Assembly: GCA_916613615.1 (NCBI GenBank)
Contig: OU744735.1
Coordinates: 56,838,582 to 56,902,581 of the forward strand
Source: Steromphala cineraria
Taxonomy: Eukaryota > Mollusca > Gastropoda > Trochida > Trochidae
Direction: 5' to 3'
Length of the DNA stretch: 64,000 nucleotides
Positions 1 through 11,965 of this stretch are shown here, in pieces. The notes below the pieces were generated by a model. That model was not told the DNA's origin. It did not search any database and worked only from the letters and a program-made list of their open reading frames with translations. The position numbers and the translations under genes are program-made. Every line of letters begins with the position of its first letter. Position 1 is the first letter of the stretch.

Positions 1-819
1 TTTTGTCTGTAATCCTGCAAATGTACATGCATATCTAATCTGTTTTCATTGTTCTGTGAATGTCATCTTCATTTAATGAATGTTTATGTTTTGGATGTTG
101 TCGAGAGCGGCATCCTTAAGCAAAGATTTTCTTGTTTGCCAATCCCGTCAGTTCTTCTGAATAAATATGTTTAAACCAACTTGAAAATATTTAGACATAT
201 CACAAGAAATTCCTGCACGGTTACAATTATTCCACCTATTAAGAAAGTAAATAGTAATTTAGATGAACGTGTTTTACACATACTGTCAAAGCCGAAGAAT
301 TAAATATTTTTGTTAAGAATACCTCACATCTAAAAGATGATAGCAAAGCTTCAGTACAATGTGGTATTCATACTGTGCCCAGCCTTGATTACATCACCAT
401 AATTAAGAGGGAAATATTATGTTAACATCCCTTCCTTGGAGAGCAACCATTTTGAATGTCTTGTATTGGAATATGGACCATGGTGAATTGTGTTTTGTCC
501 AGAGTTTACAAACCATGTGTTTCTACCGCCAGAAGTACGTCGCTTCATCAGCTTATTTTTTTACCTCTCTTTCACCAAGAGTTCCAAGGGCGATAACTCG
601 CCTGATAACATAAAATCTTCATACAGCATATATAAAAAATAGTTCAATCTGGAACATAACCACCCCCCCCCCCCTGACAGAGTCAATATTAACAGTCCAA
701 AATTCTCTTTCATAGCACTAGTTAAACGTTGTAAGTCCAAGCAGGATTCTACAATCAGATTATGAATATAACAGTTCTTGACACATTCTCTTGAATCAAC
801 ATGCATTACATAAATAATT
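1..819. other. non-coding flank of the BEL/Pao element
   Basis: No supported gene. The stretch lies downstream of the minus-strand BEL/Pao pol and could contain its 3' LTR, but no second LTR copy was recognised, so no LTR is called. A run of about twelve C residues sits near 663-674. Short open frames here have no recognisable domain. Confidence 0.4.
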
Positions 820-2032
820 AAGTGTCACTATCTGTCGAGATGTTTTCTTCCAGAAGGCATATCCTCGCTGCAGGCCGGATATATTCGCCTCCCTTTGCTT
901 TCACCTTCACTGTTCGAACTCTCCCATCATCACCAGGGTAGATATTGCATACTCTACCGAGCTCCCAACTTCCTCGCCACAATCAACTCAAGATCTCCAG
1001 TTGATAATGTCGGGTTTTCACGACACCATCGTTTCCGAACAGTAAGTTCGGGTAGGTATTCCTTCAACCACCTTCGACACACATGGTCCGCAATCACTTG
1101 TGCTTGGCGCCACCTTTTCCTGCTGTTCATGTCACTGTCTGTACACTTAACTGGAGACAGCTGGTTATTGGCCCTACCTTTGAGGAAATGGTTTGGAGTG
1201 ATGGCAGTGTAATCATCAGAATTTTGACTGTTATGAGTTAGTGGGCGGCTGTTCAGAACAGCTTCTACCTCTATAAGTGCAGTCTGAAGCACTGATTCCG
1301 ACACGAAGTTATTTCCGAGAGTGGCCATTAGAGCAGTTTTAATTGATTGCACCAACCTCTCCCAAGCACACAAGGGCTTAGAGGTGGAATAAAATGCCAC
1401 TGTATTCCCTGAGGGGCTAAGAAGTCACAGATATGGTCTTGCTTGACTTCAGACAGACATTGAGATAATTCCTTTTCTGCGCCTTTGAAATTAGTCCCAT
1501 TGTCACTGTAGATATGATATGGATGGCCACGTCTGCCAATAAAACGTCGCAGTAACAGAATGAATGAGTCTGTCTCCAGAGATTCTGCAAGTTCAATGTG
1601 CACGGCCCGCGTCGACAAACAAGTGAAAAGACATCCCCAACGTTTGACTGAGCCACGGCGAAACTTAACATACATGGGACCACAATAATCAACTCCAGTG
1701 TTAACAAATGGGCCTGCTGCAGCGTTGAGACGACATGAGGGCAAATCTGCCATTCTTGGTACGTTTGGCATCACTCGTCGCCTTCGACAATTACTTATGG
1801 TTTGCTTGGCCAATCTTCTTGCACTAACTGGCCAATATTTCTGTCTCACAGTTGAGATGATATGTTCGGATCCACCATGAGCAGTGCATATGTGAGCGTC
1901 ATGTAGAATGAGTCTTGTGACATGGTGATCATAGGGCAAGAGCAGCTGGTACTTGGTTTCAACAGGAATATTAACCTTTCGCAGCCTTCCGCCAACCCTA
2001 AGATGCTGACCATCATAGAAAGGAGTCAAAGG
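820..2032 (-). pseudogene. BEL/Pao integrase and pol C-terminus (broken)
   Basis: Contains the zinc-binding H..HGG segment (LHDAHICTAHGGSEH), then the catalytic core with TGVDYCGPM and SDNGTNFKG carrying the first two acidic residues of the DDE triad. The expected second cysteine of the CxxC pair appears replaced in ISNCRRRR. A frame change between 1328 and 1400 separates the core from the C-terminal part (ALIEVEAVLNSRPL). It would insert element cDNA into the genome, but the frame breaks make it a relic. Confidence 0.8.
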
Positions 2033-3940
2033 TTAAAGTTTGCTTTGAGCGGGAATACACTTGCCATTCCAAAGGTTTTCCAATTCTGAGTGAAACGCTT
2101 CCTTTTGGGATTCTTGAATCAAAAATAACTTCGCTTCATTGTATTCAGAAGGCAGGAGACAGGGATGCTTGACTCGAGATAGTGGCCTATGTGTCAATCT
2201 CGAGAGGAAGTTTCTTACAGCTCGTAACACCCATGCTGTACGTCGACACAGTTTGTGCCAGGAAGAGAAACTTGCAGGGTTGATCAAGCTTGATATTTCC
2301 AAATTCTCAAGGAATTTCATCTCTGGTGCTTTACATTTGTCAGACACAATGTTGAGGAGTTGTTTTTTCTTGACTTCAGGGTCCCGATCACTAAGCTCAT
2401 ATTTATGAGAATTCTGTGTTTTGTGTTTCCCATGTGTTTTAATCCTGTCGTAAGAAACCAAGAGTGAGTACTGTTCATCTGCTTACCAGAGAGTCCACGT
2501 GTGCAGTGGTCTGCTGGATTGTCGGCGGAAGACACATGTCTCCACTGTTCACATTTTGACAGTTCAAGTATTTCAGAGACACGATTTGATACAAATGGCT
2601 TGAATCTTCTCGCTTCATTGGTGATGTAGCTGAGTACAGTGTTTGAATCAGTCCAAAAATGTACCTTTGTCAGGGGAATCGTCAGTTCATCTCGCAATGC
2701 AACATATAGTCGAACTGCTAATACAGCTCCTTGCAATTCCAGTCTTGGTATTGAGAGCATTGGCTGTAACGGAGCAACATGTGTTTTGGCTGTAACAAAG
2801 GAACAGACAACCTTTGTTGGTGTTGGTTTATATCGAAGGTAAGCTACCGCACCAAACCCATGCTCAGAAGCATCAGAAAAGAAGTGAAGATGTACGTGTT
2901 TTGCTGAACTCGTGAGATTTTGGTGGTGTCGTGGTATCTCCAACCAGGTCAGCAAGTGTGGTGTAGATAGCCATTCTTCCCATTTAGATCTCAGACCGAA
3001 AGGTAGCGGATCGTCCCAATCTAACTTGTTCCGCCAGAGTTCCTGAATGAGACACTTGGCTCTGAAGGTGAAAGGAGACAAAATACCGCAAAGATAGAAC
3101 TGACCATACTCACAACACCACGCTTTGTAAAGACAGGATACTTTGGGTTTGGGTCAAACTTGAAGGTATCATTTGAAACATTCCATTTGAGGCCTAAGGC
3201 TCTTTGTATTGGCATCTCATCCAGGTCAAGATTCACACTCCCAACAGCTCTTTCATTCTCAGCAATTGTGTCAAGCACTTGTGTAGATGGAACCCTCCTT
3301 TCGTCATCAACGTGGCCAATTCAGCTGATAAAGTCACTCCCTCTGCTGGTGTTTCCACAGATTTCAGAAGATCGCCAACATAGAAGTCACGAAGAGCAGT
3401 TTGAATTGTGGTCTCACTGAAATGTTTGGTATTGTCCGTCGCTGTACGTTTTAAGGCATTGTTTGCACAACACAGAGAGTCTGCAGCACCAAATATGTGA
3501 ACAGTCATTTTGAATATGTATGGAGGGCCTGGCTTCTTTAGGTCTTCCTTCCACAGAAACTGCAATGCATGTGTGTCACTTGATGACACCTTTACTTGGT
3601 GAAACATCCCTTCTATGTCGGCGGACAATCCTACAGAGTACTGTCTGAACCAGGCAAGAACTCTAAAAAGACTATTCAGCAAGTCTGGTCCCGTCATCAA
3701 ATTATCATTCAGAGAGGTACCTAAATGTAAAGCAGCCGCATCGAAAACCAGTCTGACCTTCCCGGGTTTGTTGATGTTGGTAACTCCATGGTGAGGAAGG
3801 TACCATGTGAGTGGAGAATTCGTCATGGTTTCTGCTCTGGTCATTTTTGTTGCATGTCCCTTCGCAATGTAACTGTTCAGTGTATTGCCAAATGCAAGAC
3901 GGTTCGGGGCTGAGAAGCCAATTGTCCATTCATATCTGAC
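2033..3940 (-). pseudogene. BEL/Pao reverse transcriptase and RNase H (broken)
   Basis: Reverse transcriptase is recognisable by KVRLVFDAAA, LSADIEGMFHQV and a catalytic-box remnant reading FYVGDLL where the family has YVDDLL, so one catalytic aspartate is lost. RNase H follows with FFSDASEHGFGAVAYL, LELQGAVLAVRL, FWTDSNTVLSYI and SSADNPADHCTRGLS. Three frame changes interrupt the region. This is a dead copy. Confidence 0.82.
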
Positions 3941-4239
3941 CTCCGAGGTTGGAGCTATGATTTGTGGATGAATGGATTATTTTCATATTGTGTGTTCAAC
4001 CAAATCTTAAAGGGAGATTTCAATTTGAGGCAAGTTTTGAAAATACTATGTTAATTCACAATGCAGGATGTCTATCGACCCAAATCTGTCCTACCTTCAT
4101 CCCCTTGAATGTTCTGCACTGCTGCCGACAATTATGTCTCCCCTCCCCCCCCCAAGGGTCGGGAGAAATATTGGTTTAAGCTGAGTTCCCGTCGGCGTTG
4201 GCGTTAAGGTTGTCGTCGGCGTCAGCGTCAGCTTTCTCA

Positions 4240-4705
4240 TTTCGTTTCCGGAGCATATCTCTAAAACTATGTGACCAATCATCACCAAACTTGGTATATT
4301 GTCTCTCCATATCATGTAGATGTGCCATTTGAAGGTATTAGATTTTTTTTAATTTAATTTCCATGGCAACAATTTGGACTTAATCTATTTCAAGAGAGTG
4401 TTCGTTTCCGGGGCAGATCTCTAAAAATTTGTGACCGATCATCACCAAACTTGGTATACTGTCTCTCCATATCATGTAGATGTGCCTTTTGGAGGTTATA
4501 GATTTTTTTAAATTTTATTTTGTTATTTCCATGGCATCAATTCGGACTTAGTCTTTTTCAAGGGTAGTGTTCGTTTCCGGAGCAGATCTCTAAAACTATG
4601 TGACAGATCATCACCAAACTTGGTATATTGTCTCTCCATATCATGTAGATGTGCCTTTTGGAGGTTTGAGATTTAAAACAAATTATTTTGTTTATTTCCA
4701 TGCAA
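4240..4705. repeat. three tandem copies of a ~164 bp unit
   Basis: Each unit contains TTCGTTTCCGG, an 'atcatcaccaaacttggta' segment, 'gtctctccatatcatgtag' and a T-rich end with 'ccatgg'. Units begin near 4240, 4403 and 4568. The corresponding position in block B (about 27595) lacks them, so they are specific to block A or were lost from B. Confidence 0.8.
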
Positions 4706-5762
4706 TTTTGAATATTTTGTTTGCTACAATTGTGGAGTTGATTGGTTATTTATTCAAGTTGAACTATACAGAGAACATTAATGGTGCTTTATGATAGTAT
4801 TGTTTAAGAGGTTTGGAGCATTTGAGGAAGGGGGAGACATCTAGACTTTCTAGTTTAAACCCTAAGATAACCATTAAATCGTATCTAATGTAGGAAGAAT
4901 AACGGATATTGGTATGATCCGATCAATTTGATAGGGCATGTGATCTCTATAATGGCATTCCATGAAAAACAAGACTCGCATTGGCCACCATCAGTGAATA
5001 TTTGAAGACTTGCTGTCACCTTCTCTGTGGCAGCTCCTTAGCGTCCGTGCCTGGTGGTTATATTGGAAATGTATCTTACGTTATCAATCCAACAATGTTT
5101 ATTTCGAAATGGGGGTAACAGCCCCATAAACATACAAAATATTACATGTATACACTGGACATATATTGGATAGGTATAAGTATATCTTGTATCAAAGGTA
5201 TAAATATATATTCACCAGTAATAAACAAAGAAAACCTTGATGAGAAAGGTTTAGTGTACAATTACTTTGCGTTTGATTATGAATATGAAGGAGATAATTA
5301 ATCTCTCTTCAGGATAAAATTGACACAATAAAATGTAAACCGTATTCAATGCCGTATTTACGTGAAGGGCATGTACGTACAGATTAGTAAATGTTTAGCC
5401 ATCTTTTCTTTTGCAACTGGAGGTTCTCACTATATTATTCTTTTCAACAAACTGTGAACTGTACAAATACTTTTGCAGTGATTAATTCCATGTTCTTTCA
5501 ACAAAATGTGTTGCTGTTGTGATGTTTTTCCTCTTTTGATTTAAGGAAAATTCAAAACAAAAACGAAAACTTTTTTATTACCCATATGGTTGGAAATAGT
5601 GGTGACGTATTTTCAATATGAGCACTAGTGCACATATCATTTCGCCTGTGACGTCATAACACCAATGTTTGTGACGTCACTGTAGCTGGCCGTCGCAAGG
5701 GAAGCGGCCTGTTTCTAGGATATATCTAAGATGGTAAATGGAATAGAATCGGTAATAAAGAA
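4706..5762. other. intergenic, homologous to ~27.6-28.3 kb
   Basis: No gene is visible. The section from about 4850 to 5560 matches block B from 27600 to 28200 with small indels. Confidence 0.5.
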
Positions 5763-5902
5763 ATTATTACACTCGGAAGTGTGTCATATGACTTTTACGA
5801 AACTCGTGCAAATTTGTGTATAACCCCTGCTCTCGCTCGGGTAATACAAAAATTCACACTCGTTTCGTAAAAGTTATATGACACACTTCCTCGGGTAATA
5901 AT
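5763..5902. repeat. fold-back (hairpin) element
   Basis: The left arm 5763-5808 (attattacactcggaagtg...) is the near reverse complement of the right arm 5855-5902 (...cacttcctcgggtaataat). The arms are about 46 bp with a loop of about 46 bp. It looks like a fold-back MITE. Block B has a different fold-back element at 28378-28525. Confidence 0.8.
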
Positions 5903-6126
5903 CTCGATAAAGACAACACCTTTATTGTTCATTAAATGATCGGACAGAACCAACAAGCATGATATGTACTATGAAAGGTGAAAGAAAAGGCCAATGCAAA
6001 TGAATACCTTTTTGATACAGTTTCACATTTGTAAGCCTTGTTTACTTTATATGTAGGTTCAATTTATACTAGAGCGCCAACAATAACACACACAATATCT
6101 CGACTCCTTGATTCCGATAAATCTCT

Positions 6127-6412
6127 GTTCATGAGAGGGGGCAGGGTAGCGCAGTGGTAAGTGCGTTGGCTTCGGATATAGAGGTCTGTGGTTCGAATCC
6201 CGCCAGTGGCTCTTCAACTTTGAGTGCAGTGGAGAACTGTTCTACACACAATCAGACTTTGGTGCAATGGCACACTGTATTTCATTTTACCCATGCTTCG
6301 CTAATTCCAGCTGATGCTCGCAAAACGAGCCCTAGGAATGGCCGATATTGGGGCTTCACCCGTCGATATAGCGAGAACCTTCAGCTGCAGTTGTGTTACT
6401 GTGGATAAAGTT
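6127..6412 (+). mobile_element. tRNA-derived SINE
   Basis: The head has pol III promoter-like boxes: GTAGCGCAGTGGTAAGTGC (A box region) and GGTTCGAATCCCGCC (B box). The tRNA-unrelated body ends near 'gtgttactgtggat'. The body has a relative in block B near 29270-29340 (the 'aagaaccttcggctg' region) without a clear head. It is not a functional tRNA because the cloverleaf does not close. Confidence 0.7.
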
Positions 6413-7654
6413 TTTCAAAGATACTGACAGACCGGACAGACTATGACAGACCTCGTTCGGGCACACCTACGGTGACCACGCCCCGCTACCTCCTAACATT
6501 GCATCAAGAGGTAACAGCTACGCTACGCCTCGGAGACCCATGAGTCAAACAAGAGGTATATTGAGCGATACACCTCGGGAAGAGTGGGTATATCTAAAAG
6601 ATACTTTTCACAATCAAACAGAGATTTATGAGAGATATAAAAAGTCAAAGAAGGAACATCTAAGGAAGAGCGTCAGTCTTGCCTTAAACAATTATGAGTT
6701 TTTTCAGTAAACATACCTAAAAAAAAGTGACAATATCACTAACATCTTGTGAAATCCAAAATGTACCAAATTCGAGATGAAATATTAAATCACTGACATG
6801 CTATGTGCATTTTCCATTATTCTTCAACGTAACGTGTCTAAGCAGTAGAGAATATCTCTCCTTAATCAAAACATTTAAAAGAGGCATCTTTTTTGAAAAA
6901 TATCATAAAACAATAAAGACAATAAAATAGGAGGCAAGGAAAAACAGAAACCATAACAAATTACAGTCCATAAAATATACCAACTGCAAAGAAAATGCAA
7001 AAACGAAGTTAAATTAATCTTAAACATGCACTTTTTGCAAAACAGAGCAACAGTCAATTCTAAACTTGTTTATTGCTGTAAATTTTCAAAGACCATCAAC
7101 AAAAAATGATATTCTTAGATACGGCAAAAAAACAAAATTGTGCAATGAAGTTGATAAACATGGTGAAATGCAATTATAAAAACAGTAGAACAAAAGACTA
7201 AAATGGAGGCTCAAAAAGACACTAATATGTCTTTTCTAATGTCTACTCAAATTGCCAATTTTTGCTTCGTTAGATTCCGGTTCTGTTCATGGTGACTTTC
7301 ATGACCTTTTTTATATCAATAGGTGATTGCAAATTGAATTGTTTAATTTACACAACTTAATATCAAATTACATGCTGATTAAAAAAATGTCTATATGTGT
7401 GTAACATTGTTTGATCTTGGTCCGTATTAGGCTTCACAAATATATCTAAAGATAGAGATACTCATTGCACTTTAGTTCCAGGACGGGTCTGGTCATGTAA
7501 ATGAGCGGTCCTGACTCGATAATTGAACATCTAACTTCAGTTTCGAGAAATTATTTTCTCTATTGCTGGTTCAAGAGATTGTTACAAATGATGCTTCGAA
7601 AGAAAAGAAGAACGTTGTGAGAACAATTTCTTGCTACATCATATCAACGCACTA
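6413..7654. other. intergenic, homologous to ~29.93-31.29 kb
   Basis: No gene is visible. The sequence is very AT-rich and aligns with the region downstream of copy 4. It holds the 3' flank of copy 1. Confidence 0.5.
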
Positions 7655-10029
7655 TTAAGCAATCAATATCTTTGGTTTATTTGGGATTTGGAATAAATAT
7701 GTAAAACTCTCGCCATATTCATAGATCCATCCATCGGGTATTCGCCTAGATATGAAGAATTTTCCCCCATAGTATACAAACCCGTCTATGTCAGACCCTA
7801 TTTGAAAGTCGATCTTGTGTGAATTATCAGTCATATTTACATAATTAATTGTGGACTGGAAATTATAGTAGAGAAGTCCATTCCTTCCGTCTACAGCGAT
7901 GTTCTCAGCCGACAGCCCGTCAGTCAGGATGGTTTGTGACCCGCTCTTTAAGTCTATTCTCTGCACATTTGAACCACACAGAAGGTAGAGAACTGAATTC
8001 TGGGGATCATATTCCAACTTGGAACAATTAGCCACCGAAAACGTAAGGTCATTCACACTCCATGCTCTGAGTCGATCTATAATCATACTTTCTACAATCT
8101 TCAATTTTTGCGTGTTGTTGCCCAATCCTACCAACATGTAGACGCACATGTTACCAGTTGCCATGTCGATAATAACGATACGTCTTTTGATAATGTTGGT
8201 GTGCTTCTCCTGCAAATTAAATATCTTGAGATGTCTGGCACCGTCGTAAAGAAGAACCTCTGATGCTGAAATGTCGGCCATTCCAAAAAATAGTCCTTTA
8301 AACGTTAGAGTCACTGACTGAAGCGACCTGTTAGCTGGATAGTAGAAGTACAAATCCCTTGTGGGTGTCTGGTAGGGAAGGAAGAGTAACCTTTCCTTTC
8401 TATAGTGACTCCTCTGTAGAATTATGTACTGACTCTTTTGTACACGTTTGTCTCGATCACCTGTACAACAGTATGTAAACAGATCAGCTGTATGACTGTT
8501 AAATAAATTCATATTGATTCACTGTTTTACAGAAAACTTACCTTGATTTTCCGGCAATAAATAATACTTCTCTATATTTATAAATATTCTGATGAAAAGA
8601 TATCAATTCAAATTCAAAGATGAAGTTCAAGAGAAACTCCTTGACTTTCATGATTTGATTTACTTGTCAAATCAAATGATTGAATTCAACATATATCACT
8701 TAACCTGCTATGTTATTCCATAATGTCTTATATTCATATGATGAAACTGATAAGTTACATCCCCTTTTCAGGAATGAATCAAAACTATACCAAGTTTATT
8801 AAAGGTACCTTAAACCACCTTGAACTTGCGAAAATATCTCTGATATACATTATTGTATTATACATTACAGTATTTAACCCTTACCTGTGACATTTTCACA
8901 AAACTCAAACCACAGGAACACAATGACTAAGCGTGCAGAACAACGCTGAACTTGAGGTACAATATACATAGGCTGAGCAAAACGTCTGTTAACTGTGACG
9001 AGTTCTTAGGTATAAACTTTTTTTAAATGTATATTATACTTCATATTCAATATTTGGGGATCACAATGGAAACAAGGAATTTCTACACTTCATATTAAGA
9101 GGGATTTACCTTTGAACACGATACTGAAATCATATTAGTTTTGCCATTTCTTATAAAAATTTTAATCAAGCATAGCGACATTTTGTCAATATAGTACATA
9201 TTGGTATAACCATATGCAAAGTTTTTTTTCAATTAAGAAATATAAACATTTTCATGAATAGATCATAGCAATATGTATTTCTGTTGTTTGTATTTTTGGC
9301 AATGAATTAGAAAAAGTTTATTTTGTATCCAGTAAAAATACGTAACATTTGCTTGAATAATGGTAGAATAATTGAAAATTAAAGATTATTATTTTATTTC
9401 ATTTCCCAAAGTCAAATCATTATCATCGTAACATAAAAATGAACATTCGTTGATAAGATTGATAGAACATTTACCATGGAGTTGACCTCGGGTGAACTCA
9501 CACTTGAGTTGTCCTCGCTTCGTCAGGATAATTCGCAATCCTGAATCACAAGGAGGGTGTAGCTTCCTGGTTTCCTGAAAAGAACTTATCTTTTAAATCA
9601 GACAAAATTACTACCTATTCCACGATGATTTGAAAAATTATAAACTGAATGGTCGTGTATTCAGAGAAAAAATGAAGTAAATTTGCTTTCTAAAATCTCT
9701 AGAATAAAAATATTCATATTTAACATTCGACTGCATAATTCACAAAAGATAGAAATGACAATTTTGTCGAAAAGATATATTCTGTCTTGATGATGTATGG
9801 TTACCTTTGTAACATTAGCATAAAATAAGTGTTTGCCCTTCTCCCTAGCTCCAGTGACGTCACAATGCAGGTCATGGGTCAAGAAGATGTAGTTCCAACA
9901 TCCGGCTGTTTTCAAACATATCCTCTCACACAGTTTGGGTCCCAAAGGTCTGGATGCACACGTGACTTGATGCACGTAAATAATGTAAATAGATACTGCA
10001 GTAGTTAGGTAAAAGCTTCCTGCAGGCAT
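7655..10029 (-). CDS. copy 1: secreted PAN-like / YWTD-propeller-like protein
   Basis: Three coding exons are inferred from splice sites and phases: 10029-9805 (225 nt, phase 0 out), 9574-9475 (100 nt, phase 1 out) and 8460-7655 (806 nt with stop), giving 376 residues without a break. The start is the ATG of MPAGSFYLTTAV, followed by a hydrophobic signal peptide and a cysteine segment (LCERICLKTAGCWNY...LHCDV) with PAN/Apple-like spacing. Exon 2 is short and basic with two cysteines. Exon 3 has LDL-receptor class B-like blades: SKLEYDPQNSVLYLLCG, QRIDLKSG and AENIAVDGRNGLLYYNF. No membrane segment follows, so the product is probably extracellular. It is closest to copy 4 (about 88% identical over exon 3, counted by eye). 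Ligand and role are unknown. The PAN assignment is weaker than the propeller assignment. Confidence 0.82.
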
Positions 10030-10330
10030 TTTGGAGTGTTCTGATTTGTTTGCAATTATTAACAGGAAATATTACAGGTTTCCCAATTAGCAATAAAAAA
10101 CAGTAGTTGGAACATCTGACGTCACATCGAATGAGAAACCACTGATGTCAAAATGCCTTTTATAATTCACGGTGATGTCATTGTCATCCGCGCATCTAAC
10201 AATACCCTTTATACCCACTCTTACCCACTCAAATACCTGTTATGCCCACCCAATTACCTGTTATAAAGCACTCTTAGCAACTGGTCTGACAATGCCCTTA
10301 ATAGACTTTAAAAACGCTCTATCATCTTTC
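10030..10330 (-). promoter_or_regulatory. upstream region of copy 1 with CRE-type site and degenerate repeats
   Basis: A perfect TGACGTCA palindrome (CREB/ATF-type) lies at 10117-10124, 88 bp upstream of the start codon. Read on the minus strand, degenerate repeats follow: TTGACATCAGTGG near 10140, then 'aaagggtattgt', 'gggtataaagggtatt' and 'aagggcattgtc'. The same architecture precedes copy 4. Function is inferred from position only. Confidence 0.45.
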
Positions 10331-11387
10331 GATTTACCCAAATTGTTTTAAATACCAGTATATTTTTACTGATCCCATCTCAACAATAAAATCAAAGTCA
10401 AAAGTCAAACTGCAGTTCGACACTCAACACCAGAACTCTTATCACACCTCCTGTTGGTCCACCTGGATAATTTCAAATAACTACTTAGTGGACAGAGAAT
10501 TCCAGTGAAGATTCCAAACTATTTTCCCACGGGTCTTAAAGTTTTAATATCGAAGCGCCCTCACGGTCAGTGTGCGATAAGATTATCCCAGATATTCGTA
10601 TGGATCGTTGCTTTGTGATAATACGATTTATCAAAGAATAGTTACATCAAAGGCGTTCTCAATATCATTATAGATAGTTCAGTGTCAGTACAATCGGATA
10701 GTTAAGCTTATATTCAGCATTATTTATTCTATAGTTGAACCTTTAATTATGTCATTGTTAACTATAAAAAGTAAAAGTGTTACTTACATACATTTACCAA
10801 ATCCCCGTTGATGTTGTTTGTACCCATGAATCTTCTATGTAGTAGGTTTGATTTTATCATGGTTTTGAGGGATATTACTCATGCAAACGCTGCTTGTGCA
10901 TTTGTTGCTCAATGATTTCCGACATTTGCAGTATAATTTGTGATCAATTTCGGTTATAAAAACGTTGATACAGGTCGTTTTAGCCATTGTTATCCAGAAT
11001 GCCGGGTGCTTGAATGTCAAGTGGCAGATTGTTGGTCTTCTGGTCTTCTTTCTTTCAAGGATATTCCAAGAAGAATTCTATAAGTTGTTAAGCAAGGAAA
11101 CATGCACGAACCAATGAAGTGAAGAATCCACATCCTAAGGCAGACAACATATCACCTCTGTGAGGATAGATCAAGGCAAGTACGAAGGTATCCATTCCCT
11201 TCCAGGACAACCATCAAACACTGTCTTCCACTGTCTATTAAGTCACTGACAGAAATCGACTCAAGGACGCTGAATTGAAGTCCAGAAGAGTAATCAAGCG
11301 ACCAAAACACAATAAACAAGCGAAATAACAACCAAGCTTAAGAGCAGTTACAGTTTGCATGGTGTAGAGAAAGACTGGAAAATAAGA
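10331..11387. other. intergenic, partly shared with block B
   Basis: No gene is supported. It matches block B (33.9-34.5 kb) up to about 10890. From there to about 11810 blocks A and B differ, B carrying a shorter unrelated segment. Confidence 0.45.
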
Positions 11388-11965
11388 TCATAGAAGAAGG
11401 TTCATTGGACAGACGAAAGCAGGTACCTTCTGCACACTATAAATGGCAGGATCAAGGTTTGCAGGCGTCAAAGAAAAACTTGTGCACCAAGAAACTTCAT
11501 GGCAACAGTATCTTATGGCGGGGGTTCTCTGGTGGTATGGGGGTGCTTCTCGTTGTGCTGTAAACTTGATCTTGTGACAATACATGGTAAATTGACAAGA
11601 GATCGCTAAATCCGGTAAGTCCTTAAATCTGTTGTTGTGGCCCATCATGCACTTCCAACAAGACCTGTATTCATGGACGATAATGCTAGAAAGCGTCCTT
11701 TTCGAGCTATGAGGCAGGTAATCCAGAACAATGGCCTGACACACCTCCTGTTGGCTTCAAGGAGTCCGGATTTCAATCGGCTTGAACATGTTTGGTGCAT
11801 TTTGGGCCGTCAAGTACACCACAGGGAACCTCCTCCTCGGAAGATGCATGAAGTGGACGCAACATTACTTTAGGAGTGGCAGGGATGGCCGCAAGAGCAA
11901 CTTCGACATGTTGGGTATGAGGCAAAGACTTTAAGCTGTGCAGAAATGCATGGTGGAAGTTCATG
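11388..11965 (+). mobile_element. Tc1/mariner-type transposase relic
   Basis: Plus-strand fragments in several frames resemble the C-terminal half of a Tc1-like DDE transposase: a GGVLWWYGG-like stretch, FMDDNARKRPF (second acidic residue region) and SRSPDFNRLEHVWCILGRQ (third acidic residue region). Many stops and frame changes make it inactive. Only its end survives in block B (about 34790-34950), so the insertion predates the block duplication. Confidence 0.8.

Larger units (their letters stand above)
820..3940 (-). mobile_element. decayed BEL/Pao LTR retrotransposon, pol region
   Basis: On the minus strand the order is reverse transcriptase, RNase H, zinc-binding/integrase core and the pol C-terminal tail, as in BEL/Pao elements. 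The coding sequence is broken into at least six overlapping frames (3844-3233, 3278-3021, 3081-2317, 2461-2033, 2029-1328, 1400-954), so it is inactive. The pol tail stays readable to about 820, with a YPGDDGRVRTVKVKAKGG segment typical of the Pao C-terminus. No gag, LTR pair or target duplication was found. The upstream end merges at about 3880-3940 with sequence also present at 26.17 kb. Confidence 0.85.

Noticed and set aside
6127..6220. Functional tRNA gene
   Set aside because: A and B boxes are present but the acceptor stem does not pair and a SINE body follows. The same applies at 19437, 24405 and 50985-51055.
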